Source: DASVDK01 sp036562265 [NCBI: Thermodesulfobacteriota bacterium] (GTDB lineage Bacteria; DASVDK01). Taken from it: 7,026 nucleotides of DNA. A model generated the notes under the pieces. The model was given only the letters and a program-made list of their open reading frames with translations. It did no database searches and was not told where the DNA came from. Both the position numbers and the translations under genes were made by a program. The DNA is taken from the NCBI GenBank assembly GCA_036562265.1, contig DATCKS010000301.1:1-7026 (forward strand), given 5' to 3'. Below, piece by piece: positions 1 to 5,615 of this stretch; position 1 is the stretch's first letter; each line of letters begins with the position of its first letter.

Positions 1-642
1 GGCCGGCTCGACGAGGCGGCGATCCGCACCTGGATCCGCAACCGCTTCGCCTACCAGCGGATCATCCCGCTCAAGGACGCCGCCATCCTGTCGAACTGCC
101 CGGTCCTCGAGGTGCGCAGGATCTGGATCCGGCGCATCACCGATCACGACGGCGTGGCGGGTTCGCCCGACTCGCCGAACGGCGGCCTCGAGGCCTGGCT
201 GCTCCTCGGCGAGGCGGCCGGCATCCCGCGCGAGGCGATGCTCGACGAGCGGCAGGTGCTCCCCGGGGTTCGCTTCGCCTGCGAGGCTTACCTCAACTTC
301 TGCCGGCAGCGGCCGTGGATCGAGGCGGTCGCCGCCTCGCTCACGGAACTCTTCGCCCCCGACCTCATGGCCGTGCGGCTTGCCGCCTTCGAGCGATTCT
401 ACCCGTGGGTCGAGGCCCGAGGGTTGCGCTATTTCCGCAACCGCCTCACGCAGGCGCCGCGGGACAGCCGCGAGGCGCTCGACCTCGTGCGGCGATGGTG
501 CGTCACCGCGGAGCAGCAGCAGGCGGCCGTCGACGCGCTCGTCTTCAAGTGCGACCTCCTCTGGTCCATGCTCGACGCGATCGACCGGGCCTGCGCCGAT
601 CGCCCCGCGCGGGCGGTCGACACCGCCGGCAGCGCGGCGTGA
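1..642 (+). CDS. pqqC: PqqC, pyrroloquinoline-quinone synthase (5' end cut by window)
   Basis: PqqC catalyses the last step of PQQ synthesis in the cytoplasm: oxygen-dependent ring closure and oxidation of AHQQ to PQQ. The frame is open from base 1 and 213 residues are visible. Against Klebsiella PqqC (recalled, about 250 aa) roughly the first 35 residues are missing, so the start lies upstream. Conserved blocks in order, numbered from the window edge: NRFAYQ with R15 and Q19, IPLKDAA with K25, RRITDHDG with R45 and H49, GGLEAWL, LPGVRFA, SLTELFAP with E116, LRYFRNR with Y144 and R148, and FKCDLLWSMLDA with K183. These match Klebsiella R50, Q54, K60, R80, H84, E147, Y175, R179 and K214. Two oddities: about four extra residues (SPDSP) after DHDG, and Met123 where Klebsiella has active-site His154. 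The stop overlaps the pqqD start (GTGA), so the two are probably translationally coupled. The family call is very secure. Confidence 0.97.
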   Translation, partial: GRLDEAAIRTWIRNRFAYQRIIPLKDAAILSNCPVLEVRRIWIRRITDHDGVAGSPDSPNGGLEAWLLLGEAAGIPREAMLDERQVLPGVRFACEAYLNFCRQRPWIEAVAASLTELFAPDLMAVRLAAFERFYPWVEARGLRYFRNRLTQAPRDSREALDLVRRWCVTAEQQQAAVDALVFKCDLLWSMLDAIDRACADRPARAVDTAGSAA

Positions 643-950
643 GCCTCCCGGCCGGCCCCTTGCGGCTCGCGCGCCGCGCGAAGCTGCGCCTCGACCCGGT
701 GCGGCGAAAGCCGCTCCTCCTCGTGCCCGAGGGGGTCCTCGTCCTCAACCGGACGGCGCACGAGATCGTGAGGCGGATCGACGGCACGCGGACGGCGGCC
801 GATCTCGCGGCGGAGCTGACGGCGGCGGCTGGCGGCGAGGCGCGCGTCGCGGCGGAGGTGCGCGCCTTCCTCGAGCGTCTCGCCGCGAAGGGACTCCTCG
901 AGGAGGTCGGGGGCGCCGCACCCGGTGCGGGCGCGGCGCCGCGAGGGTGA
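639..950 (+). CDS. pqqD: PqqD, PQQ peptide chaperone
   Basis: PqqD is a small RiPP recognition element protein. It binds the PqqA precursor peptide and presents it to the radical SAM enzyme PqqE. The predicted product is 103 aa, slightly longer than the usual 90-95. The family pattern is clear: a basic N-terminal part with RLARRAKLRLDPVRRKPLLLVPEGVLVLN (shown here in pieces: RLARRAKLRLDP at 9-20, LLLVPEGVLVLN at 26-37), then a helix with HEIVRRIDG (41-49), a hydrophobic helical region, and EVRAFLERLAAKGLLEEV near 73-90. The tail after residue 90 is Gly/Ala/Pro-rich and probably disordered; its DNA is full of inverted repeats. I chose GTG at 639 because it overlaps the pqqC stop by 4 bases and gives a normal N-terminus; no strong Shine-Dalgarno is visible, consistent with coupled reinitiation. 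pqqD is not fused to pqqC or pqqE here. Confidence 0.94.
   Translation: MSLPAGPLRLARRAKLRLDPVRRKPLLLVPEGVLVLNRTAHEIVRRIDGTRTAADLAAELTAAAGGEARVAAEVRAFLERLAAKGLLEEVGGAAPGAGAAPRG
913..943. other. Dyad-symmetric hairpins at the pqqD 3' end, facing pqqA
   Basis: CCGCAC (916-921) and GTGCGG (925-930) form a 6-bp stem around a 3-base loop. With one bulge it extends to GCGC on both sides (913-934). The 12-base perfect palindrome CGCGGCGCCGCG follows at 932-943. The structures lie inside the last codons of pqqD and 19-49 bases beyond the pqqA stop on the other strand, so they could stop or slow transcripts from either side. Neither side has a T-run, so a classical intrinsic terminator is not supported. 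Chance palindromes are common in DNA this GC-rich. Confidence 0.35.
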
Positions 951-961
951 CCGATGCGGGG

Positions 962-1063
962 CTACTCGGTCTCCGTCCAGTCGGCCACGTACGCGGTGAC
1001 CTCGGCGCTCGCCCCGACCTCCTCGAACTCCGGCGTCTCCCAGGTCAGCTCTCGATCGTCCAT
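962..1063 (-). CDS. pqqA: PqqA, PQQ precursor peptide (on the opposite strand to pqqCDE)
   Basis: PqqA is the ribosomally made substrate from which PQQ is built: PqqE joins the side chains of a Glu and a Tyr, and proteases then release the cross-linked pair. This 33-aa peptide has the family signature W-x2-P-x-F-x-E followed by EVTAY. W8, P11, F13 and E15 are followed by E21 and Y25 with the required three-residue spacing (codons at 1001-1003 and 989-991). The tail after Tyr25 is VADWTETE, acidic rather than the short basic tail of many PqqAs. Length is in the normal range (about 22-40). The ATG start is supported by GAGGAGG five bases upstream. The same frame stays open far upstream, antisense to pqqE, so gene callers could overextend or miss this gene. 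It faces pqqD tail to tail (11 bases) and pqqE head to head (96 bases). Confidence 0.9.
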   Translation of the reverse strand: MDDRELTWETPEFEEVGASAEVTAYVADWTETE

Positions 1064-1068
1064 GCCTG

Positions 1069-1075
1069 CCTCCTC
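1069..1075 (-). promoter_or_regulatory. Shine-Dalgarno of pqqA
   Basis: Read on the minus strand the site is GAGGAGG, five bases before the ATG at 1063. It is the strongest ribosome binding site in the PQQ part of the window. It fixes the pqqA start, ruling out the much longer reading of the same frame, and fits a precursor peptide that must be made in greater amounts than its modifying enzymes. Confidence 0.85.
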
Positions 1076-1089
1076 GGCGGGAGCCGAAA

Positions 1090-1104
1090 CCGTGGTCCCC
1101 ACGG
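1090..1104. other. Inverted repeat in the pqqA-pqqE divergent gap
   Basis: CCGTGG (1090-1095) and CCACGG (1099-1104) form a perfect 6-bp stem with a 3-base loop. If pqqA is transcribed from the minus-strand promoter proposed at 1122-1150, the repeat lies in the pqqA 5' leader, about 25 bases before the start codon. It could also be an operator between the two divergent starts. No known regulator site is recognised. Confidence 0.35.
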
Positions 1105-1120
1105 CCCGGCCCGCCGTCCG

Positions 1121-1129
1121 TAGGATACT
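1121..1129 (+). promoter_or_regulatory. Candidate -10 region of pqqE
   Basis: TAGGATACT contains two overlapping -10-like hexamers (TAGGAT, GATACT) about 30-39 bases before the pqqE ATG. No convincing -35 box lies at the right distance. The same bases read on the minus strand provide the TATCCT proposed for pqqA, so one site may serve both directions. It is one of the few AT-containing spots in this gap. Confidence 0.4.
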
Positions 1130-1150
1130 CCGCCCGCGACGCACTGGGAA
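1122..1150 (-). promoter_or_regulatory. Candidate sigma70-type promoter of pqqA
   Basis: On the minus strand TTCCCA (1150-1145) is followed after exactly 17 bases by TATCCT (1127-1122). Each matches the TTGACA/TATAAT consensus at four of six positions. Transcription would start near 1115 and give a leader of about 50 bases carrying the CCGTGG/CCACGG hairpin. The spacing is ideal, but the -35 box is modest, so this is a prediction only. Confidence 0.4.
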
Positions 1151-1159
1151 CGGGAGACG

Positions 1160-2272
1160 ATGACCCACCCCTTCTCCCTGGTGGCCGAGCTCACCTACGC
1201 CTGCCCGCTGCGCTGCCCGTACTGCTCGAACCCCGTCTCCCGGCCGCGCGGGGAGGAACTCCCCGCCGAGGTCTGGGGTCGCGTCGTCGACCAGGCGGCC
1301 GCCCTCGGCGTCGTGCAGGTCCACCTCTCGGGCGGGGAGCCGACGCTGCGCCCCGATCTCCTCGTGGACGTCGTGGCGCGCGCAGCCCGCCACGGGCTCT
1401 ACACGAACCTGATCACGTCGGCCTACCGCCTCGACGAGGCGCTCCTTGCGCGGCTTGCGGCCGCCGGCCTCGACCACGTGCAGATCAGCCTGCAGGACGC
1501 CGACCCCGCGTCGGCCGACCGTCTCGCCGGCACGGCGAGCCACGCGCGCAAGCTCGACGCGGCGCGTCGCGTCAAGGCGCGGGGTCTCCCGCTCACGCTC
1601 AACGTGGTGCTCCACCGGCACAACCTCGACCGGATCGAGGCGATCATCGCCCTGGCCGAGTCGCTCGGGGCCGACCGGCTCGAGCTGGCGAACGCCCAGT
1701 ACTACGGCTGGGCGCTCGCGAACCGTCCCTGGCTCTTGCCGACGCGAGCCCAGATCGAGCGGGCCTTCGCGGTCGTCGAGGCGGCGAGGCGGCGGATCGG
1801 CCCCCGCATGCAGGTGATCCACGTCGCGCCGGACTACTTCACGGGCGAGCCGAAGCCCTGCATGGACGGCTGGGCGCGGCGCCACCTGACGGTGACGCCC
1901 GACGGCCGCGCCCTCCCCTGCCCCGCCGCGGGCGACATCACGACGCTCGCGTTTCCGTCGGTGCGCGAGCGGGCGCTCGCATGGATCTGGTTCGAGTCGG
2001 CCGCCTTCAACGCCTACCGGGGCGACGCGTGGATGCAGGAGCCGTGCAGGTCCTGCCCGAGAAAGGGGATCGACTTCGGCGGCTGCCGCTGCCAGGCGTT
2101 CGCCCTGGCCGGCGACGCCGCGGCGGCCGACCCCGCCTGCCGGTGGTCGCCGCACCACCGCGTCGTCGTCGAGGCGGTGGCCGCGGCCGAGGCCAAAGGC
2201 CCGTCGGCGGCGAACGTGCGCGACCGGACCGCCCCCCGACAGGTCGGCCGGCGGTCGCGTCCCCCCTGCTAG
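1160..2272 (+). CDS. pqqE: PqqE, PqqA peptide cyclase (radical SAM/SPASM)
   Basis: PqqE uses S-adenosylmethionine and iron-sulfur clusters to form the carbon-carbon bond between the Glu and Tyr side chains of PqqA, the first committed step to PQQ. The product has 370 aa, normal for the family. The radical SAM cluster motif C15-x3-C19-x2-C22 (TYACPLRCPYCSNP) is followed by the SAM-binding LSGGEP at 56-61. The C-terminal SPASM domain keeps the auxiliary-cluster cysteines: C234 (KPCMDGW), C254 (LPCPAAGD), then C296, C299, C309, C311 and C327, including the PqqE hallmark GGCRCQAF. The ATG at 1160 is preceded by GGGAG with a short 3-base spacer. It gives the typical family N-terminus. The last about 25 residues are an Arg/Pro-rich extension. 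pqqE is separated from pqqD by the inverted pqqA. Confidence 0.97.
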   Translation: MTHPFSLVAELTYACPLRCPYCSNPVSRPRGEELPAEVWGRVVDQAAALGVVQVHLSGGEPTLRPDLLVDVVARAARHGLYTNLITSAYRLDEALLARLAAAGLDHVQISLQDADPASADRLAGTASHARKLDAARRVKARGLPLTLNVVLHRHNLDRIEAIIALAESLGADRLELANAQYYGWALANRPWLLPTRAQIERAFAVVEAARRRIGPRMQVIHVAPDYFTGEPKPCMDGWARRHLTVTPDGRALPCPAAGDITTLAFPSVRERALAWIWFESAAFNAYRGDAWMQEPCRSCPRKGIDFGGCRCQAFALAGDAAAADPACRWSPHHRVVVEAVAAAEAKGPSAANVRDRTAPRQVGRRSRPPC

Positions 2273-2275
2273 ACT
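2267..2275 (+). promoter_or_regulatory. Candidate extended -10 promoter of the DUF885 operon
   Basis: TG-C-TAGACT fits the extended -10 pattern TGnTATAAT, with four of six hexamer matches. It lies 19 bases before the ATG at 2295. The first three bases of the hexamer are the pqqE stop codon TAG (2270-2272). No clear -35 box is visible, which extended -10 promoters tolerate. Transcription starting near 2282 would leave the GGGGAGG ribosome site almost at the 5' end of the message. Confidence 0.45.
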
Positions 2276-2280
2276 CTTGG

Positions 2281-2287
2281 GGGGAGG
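2281..2287 (+). promoter_or_regulatory. Shine-Dalgarno of the DUF885 gene
   Basis: GGGGAGG lies seven bases before the ATG at 2295. It decides against the in-frame TTG at 2277, which would sit upstream of this site and add six unconserved residues. Confidence 0.85.
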
Positions 2288-2294
2288 ATCCCGG

Positions 2295-3968
2295 ATGCCG
2301 CTTGCGGAATCGATGGCGACCCTCGCCGACCAGATCCTCGAGGATCGCTGGAAGACCTCGCCGGTCACGGCCACCCTCGACGGCGTGCACCGGTACGACC
2401 GGGAACTCGACGAGGTCGACGCCGACGCGCTGGCCGACGCGGCGGCGCGCCAGCGGGCCTGGCTCGCCCGCCTCGCGGCCATCGACCGGGCCGCGCTGCC
2501 GATCGAGGCGCGCCTCGATCACGCCGTCCTCACCGGGTATCTCGAAGCGGCGATCGACGCCTACGAGCACGTCCGGGCCTGGCAGAAGGACCCGAGCGGC
2601 TACGCGACCACCGCCCTCTACGGCGTCTTCCCGCTCGCGCTGCGCACGTTCGCGCCGGTCGAGACGCGCGCCGAGGCGGCGGCGTCGCGCCTCGCGCAGG
2701 TCCGGCGGCTCCTCGAGCAGGCGCGCGCGAACCTCGAGAGCGCCACCTCCGGGCGCGTCTCGCCGCGGCTCTTCACCGAGACCGCCATCGAGGTCGTCCG
2801 GGGCGGCCAGGCCTTCTTCGCCGAGGTCGTGCCGCGCCTCGCCGAGTCGCTCGCGTCGCACGCGCTCAAGCGGCAGCTCCTCGAGGCCAACGCCGACGCC
2901 ATGGCGGCCTTCGCCGACTACCTCGAGTGGCTCCGGAGCGTCCACCTGCCGCGTTCCACCGGCAACTTCGCCATCGGGCGCGAGGCCTTCGACCTCAAGC
3001 TGCGCGCCGAGCACGGCCTGCCGTACGACGCCGAACAGCTCGACGCCATCGGCCGCGAGGCGATGGAGCAGACCGAACGGAGCCTCGCCGCGCTCGCGCG
3101 CACGATCGACCCGAACCGGAGCTGGATGGAGCAGGTCGAGGCGCTCAAGCGCGACCACCCCACCGCCGCGGGGCTCCTCGACACGTACCGCGCCGAGATG
3201 GCCCGCGCCCGCGCGTTCGTCGTCGAGCACGGGCTCGCCACGCTGCCGCCGGACGAGTCGCTCGAGGTGGTCGAGACGCCGGTCTTCGAGCGGCCGCTCG
3301 TCCCCTACGCGGCCATGATGCCGCCGGCGCCGTTCGACGCGGAGCAGAAGAGCCTCTTCTACGTGACGCCGGTCGACACGACGCGGCCCGAGACCGAGCA
3401 GTGGGAACAGCTCAAGGGCCACTCGACGTACGCCATCCCGGTGACCGCCCTGCACGAGGCCTATCCGGGGCACCACCTTCAGATCTCCCGGGCCAACCGG
3501 ATCGCGTCGAAGGTGCGCCGGGTGGTGTCGACGCCGGTCTTCGTGGAGGGCTGGGCCCTCTACTGCGAGGAGATGATGTACGAGGCGGGCTACTATCCCG
3601 ACCCGCGCGTACGCCTCTTCCAGCTCAAGGACCTGCTCTGGCGCGCCTGCCGCGTGGTGATCGACGTCGGCCTGCACTGCATGGGGATGACGCCGGCCGA
3701 GGCGGTGGACCTGCTCGTCACGCGGGCCCACCTCGAGCGCGCCAACGCGGAGACCGAGGTCCGCCGCTACTGCGCCACGCCGACGCAGCCGATGTCCTAC
3801 CTGATCGGCCGGCGCGAGATCCTCGCCCTGCGCGACGCCTACCGGGACCGGGGCGGCAGGCCGTTCGCACTCGGCGCCTTCCACGACGCGATCCTCTCGT
3901 ACGGCAGCATCCCCGTCGGCCTGATCCGCGAGGCCGTCCTCGCCAGGCAGGCCGGGAAGCGCGCATGA
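2295..3968 (+). CDS. DUF885 family protein, predicted zinc metallopeptidase
   Basis: The 557-aa product is full length for DUF885 (PF05960), a widespread family of predicted metal-dependent peptidases whose physiological substrates are mostly unknown. The active-site signature TALHEAYPGHHLQ carries H387, E388, H393 and H394. A likely third ligand, E418, lies in VFVEGWALYCEE, the usual downstream family motif. A third conserved block, TQPMSYLIGRREI, falls at about 497-509. The N-terminal half is largely helical. There is no signal peptide or lipobox, so this copy should be cytoplasmic, unlike the many exported lipoprotein members. Start: ATG at 2295 after a strong GGGGAGG. It begins 22 bases after pqqE and overlaps the M24 gene by four bases (ATGA), so the two peptidases are almost certainly co-translated. 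Peptide processing or degradation is the expected role; a link to PqqA is only positional. Confidence 0.9.
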   Translation: MPLAESMATLADQILEDRWKTSPVTATLDGVHRYDRELDEVDADALADAAARQRAWLARLAAIDRAALPIEARLDHAVLTGYLEAAIDAYEHVRAWQKDPSGYATTALYGVFPLALRTFAPVETRAEAAASRLAQVRRLLEQARANLESATSGRVSPRLFTETAIEVVRGGQAFFAEVVPRLAESLASHALKRQLLEANADAMAAFADYLEWLRSVHLPRSTGNFAIGREAFDLKLRAEHGLPYDAEQLDAIGREAMEQTERSLAALARTIDPNRSWMEQVEALKRDHPTAAGLLDTYRAEMARARAFVVEHGLATLPPDESLEVVETPVFERPLVPYAAMMPPAPFDAEQKSLFYVTPVDTTRPETEQWEQLKGHSTYAIPVTALHEAYPGHHLQISRANRIASKVRRVVSTPVFVEGWALYCEEMMYEAGYYPDPRVRLFQLKDLLWRACRVVIDVGLHCMGMTPAEAVDLLVTRAHLERANAETEVRRYCATPTQPMSYLIGRREILALRDAYRDRGGRPFALGAFHDAILSYGSIPVGLIREAVLARQAGKRA

Positions 3969-5182
3969 GCGACGTCGCCGCCCACGCGCGCATCGCCGAG
4001 ATCCAGGCGGCGCTTCGCGAGGCGGGCCTCGACGGCTGGCTCTTCGCCGTCTTCCGCGGGTCGGACCCGATCGCGTCGGCGGTCCTCGGGCTCCCCCCCG
4101 GCCACGAGTCGCGGCGGTGGTTCTACTACGTCCCGGCCGAGGGGCGTCCCGGGAAGCTCGTCCACGCGATCGAGGCGGGCCGGCTCGACGCCCTGCCCGG
4201 CGAGCGCACGCTCTACGCGAGCTGGCAGGCGCTGCACGAGGGACTCCGCACCCTCCTCGCCGGCGCGCGGCGGGTCGCCATGCAGTACTCGCCGATGAAC
4301 GCCATCCCGTACGTCTCGCGGGTGGATGCCGGCACGGTCGAGCTGGTCCGCGCGGTCGGCTGCGAGGTCGTCTCGTCGGCCGACCTGGTGCAGCGGTTCG
4401 AGGCGATCTGGACGCCCGAGCAGGCGGCGAGCCACATGCGTGCCGCCGCGGCGCTCCGCGCCGTCATCGACGCCGCCTTCGACGAGGTCCGCCGCGCGGT
4501 GCAGGGCGGCCGGCGGCTCGACGAGTACGGGCTCCAGCAGTTCATCCTCGACGAGTTCGGCCGCCGCGGCCTCACGACCGACCACCCGCCCGGCGTCGCC
4601 GTCGGCGCCAACACCGCCGACCCCCACTACGGCCCCGGTCCCGACCGGTCGGCCGAGATCCGCGAGGGTGACATCCTGCAGCTCGACATCTGGGCGCGCG
4701 AGGCGGCCTCGTCCGACTCGATCTACGCGGACATCACCTGGACCGCGGCGGTCAGCCGTACGGTTTCGGCCGAGCACGCCCGCATCTTCGAGCTGGTGCG
4801 TCGCGCGCGGGATACCGGCATCCGGCTCGTCGCCGAGCGGGTCGCGGAGGGGCGCCCGGTCCACGGCTACGAGGTCGACGACGCCGTCCGGTCGGTCATC
4901 CGCGAGGCCGGGCTCGCCGACCGGTTCGTCCACCGCACCGGCCACTCCATCGGCCGGCTCGTGCACGGCAACGGCGCGAACGTGGACAACTTCGAGACGA
5001 GGGACGAGCGGCGACTCCTGCCGGGGACCGGCTTCTCCATCGAGCCCGGCGTCTACTTCGAGGGGCGCTTCGGCGTGCGCAGCGAGGTCGACGTCTACAT
5101 CGAGCCCGGCGACGGCACGCGCGGCCCCAGGGCCGTCGTCACGGGCGAGCCGATCCAGACCGAGGTCGTGGCGCTCCTCTGA
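3965..5182 (+). CDS. M24 family metallopeptidase, Xaa-Pro aminopeptidase-like
   Basis: The 405-aa product has the two-domain M24B layout: an N-terminal creatinase-like domain (about 1-150) and a C-terminal pita-bread metallopeptidase domain (about 155-405). Such enzymes are dinuclear-metal exopeptidases, often removing a residue before proline. All five expected metal ligands are present: D241 (LQLDIWA), D256 (IYADITWT), H327 (RTGHSIG), E360 (FSIEPGVYF) and E374 (VRSEVDVYI). H221 (NTADPHYGPG) matches the conserved substrate-side histidine. The two Asp ligands are 15 residues apart instead of the usual 11, because of a small insertion around AREAASSDS. There is no signal peptide. The ATG at 3965 overlaps the DUF885 stop by four bases, with GGGAAG five bases upstream. 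The intact ligand set argues for an active enzyme, but substrate specificity cannot be read from the sequence. Confidence 0.92.
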   Translation: MSDVAAHARIAEIQAALREAGLDGWLFAVFRGSDPIASAVLGLPPGHESRRWFYYVPAEGRPGKLVHAIEAGRLDALPGERTLYASWQALHEGLRTLLAGARRVAMQYSPMNAIPYVSRVDAGTVELVRAVGCEVVSSADLVQRFEAIWTPEQAASHMRAAAALRAVIDAAFDEVRRAVQGGRRLDEYGLQQFILDEFGRRGLTTDHPPGVAVGANTADPHYGPGPDRSAEIREGDILQLDIWAREAASSDSIYADITWTAAVSRTVSAEHARIFELVRRARDTGIRLVAERVAEGRPVHGYEVDDAVRSVIREAGLADRFVHRTGHSIGRLVHGNGANVDNFETRDERRLLPGTGFSIEPGVYFEGRFGVRSEVDVYIEPGDGTRGPRAVVTGEPIQTEVVALL

Positions 5183-5190
5183 CGGAACGT

Positions 5191-5196
5191 GGAGGG
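5191..5196 (+). promoter_or_regulatory. Shine-Dalgarno of the cupin gene
   Basis: GGAGGG lies seven bases before ATG 5204. The in-frame GTG at 5189 overlaps this site and would add five unconserved residues, so ATG 5204 is preferred. Confidence 0.8.
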
Positions 5197-5203
5197 ACCA
5201 GAG

Positions 5204-5554
5204 ATGCTCACGGTGAACTGGGACGCGGTGCCGGCCGAACGGATCAACGACGCGATCACCCGGCGGCTCGTGACCGGCGAGAAGGTGATGCTCTGCCGAT
5301 GGACCATGCGCGCGGGGGCGGTCGTGCCGGCCCACAGCCACCCGCACGAGCAGGTCGCCTGGATGCTGAGCGGGACGATGCGGATGCGCGTGGGGGACCG
5401 GTGGCTCGACTGCCGGGCCGGCGACGTCGTGGTCATCCCCGGCGGGACCGAGCACGAGGCGACCTTCCCGACCGACTGCGAGGTGGTCGACGTCTTCTCG
5501 CCGCCCCGCGAGGACATGCTCGCGAAGAGCGAGACGTATCTCACCCGGGGTTGA
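5204..5554 (+). CDS. Small single-domain cupin protein
   Basis: The 116-aa product is one complete cupin barrel. Motif 1 runs from G38 to G57 with H44, H46 and Q50 (PAHSHPHEQ); Gln takes the usual Glu position, as in many HSHPHEQ-type cupins. Motif 2 (G73 to F88) has P79, G81 and H84. H44, H46, Q50 and H84 should bind one divalent metal. Such stand-alone cupins include dioxygenases, isomerases and ligand sensors, and nothing here selects among them. There is no DNA-binding domain and no signal peptide. The gene starts 21 bases after the M24 gene and has its own strong ribosome site, so it is probably the last gene of the three-gene operon. The C-terminal VFSPPREDML is a common ending for this cupin type. 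Confidence 0.88.
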   Translation: MLTVNWDAVPAERINDAITRRLVTGEKVMLCRWTMRAGAVVPAHSHPHEQVAWMLSGTMRMRVGDRWLDCRAGDVVVIPGGTEHEATFPTDCEVVDVFSPPREDMLAKSETYLTRG

Positions 5555-5571
5555 CGCGGTCGGGCCTCGAC

Positions 5572-5590
5572 GCGTTCCCGCACGGAACGC
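5572..5590 (+). other. Stem-loop 18 bases after the cupin stop
   Basis: GCGTTCC (5572-5578) and GGAACGC (5584-5590) form a perfect 7-bp stem with a 5-base loop. It sits where a transcription end for the three-gene operon would be expected, but ACAAAGG follows rather than a T-run. It may therefore protect the mRNA 3' end or help factor-dependent termination rather than act as a classical terminator. Confidence 0.4.
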
Positions 5591-5611
5591 ACAAAGGCCT
5601 GACCCCTTGTG
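5590..5611. repeat. REP-like imperfect palindrome (single copy here)
   Basis: Left arm CACAAAGG (5590-5597) pairs with CCTTGTG (5605-5611) if one A is bulged out; the loop is CCTGACC. The core AAGGCCTGACCCCTT resembles GGTCAGGCCTT-type short intergenic palindromes that I recall from genomes with IS200-like or REP-associated tyrosine transposases. It occurs once in this window, so its repeat nature cannot be shown. It directly abuts the preceding stem-loop, sharing base 5590. Confidence 0.35.
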
Positions 5612-5615
5612 ACGT

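Noticed and set aside
954-1163. 69-codon plus-strand frame opposite pqqA, overlapping the pqqE start
   Set aside because: No ribosome site and no recognisable family; it covers the divergent promoter region and conflicts with a well-supported pqqA.
2277-2294. Upstream TTG start for the DUF885 gene
   Set aside because: The Shine-Dalgarno GGGGAGG lies downstream of the TTG and is ideally spaced for ATG 2295.
1064-2482. Long minus-strand open frame upstream of and in frame with pqqA, antisense to pqqE
   Set aside because: The translation is low-complexity Arg/Gly/Val/Asp-rich with no recognisable domain, it mirrors the third-position GC bias of pqqE, and the pqqA Shine-Dalgarno sets the real start at 1063.
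2007-3884. 625-codon minus-strand open frame antisense to the DUF885 gene
   Set aside because: Stop codons are scarce by chance in GC-rich DNA. The opposite strand encodes a complete family protein with an intact active site, and no motif is visible in this frame.
5189-5203. Upstream GTG start for the cupin gene
   Set aside because: It overlaps the GGAGGG ribosome site that serves ATG 5204 and adds only five unconserved residues.
5572-5611. Classical intrinsic terminator after the cupin gene
   Set aside because: The stems are good but no T-run follows either of them, so I list hairpins rather than a terminator.
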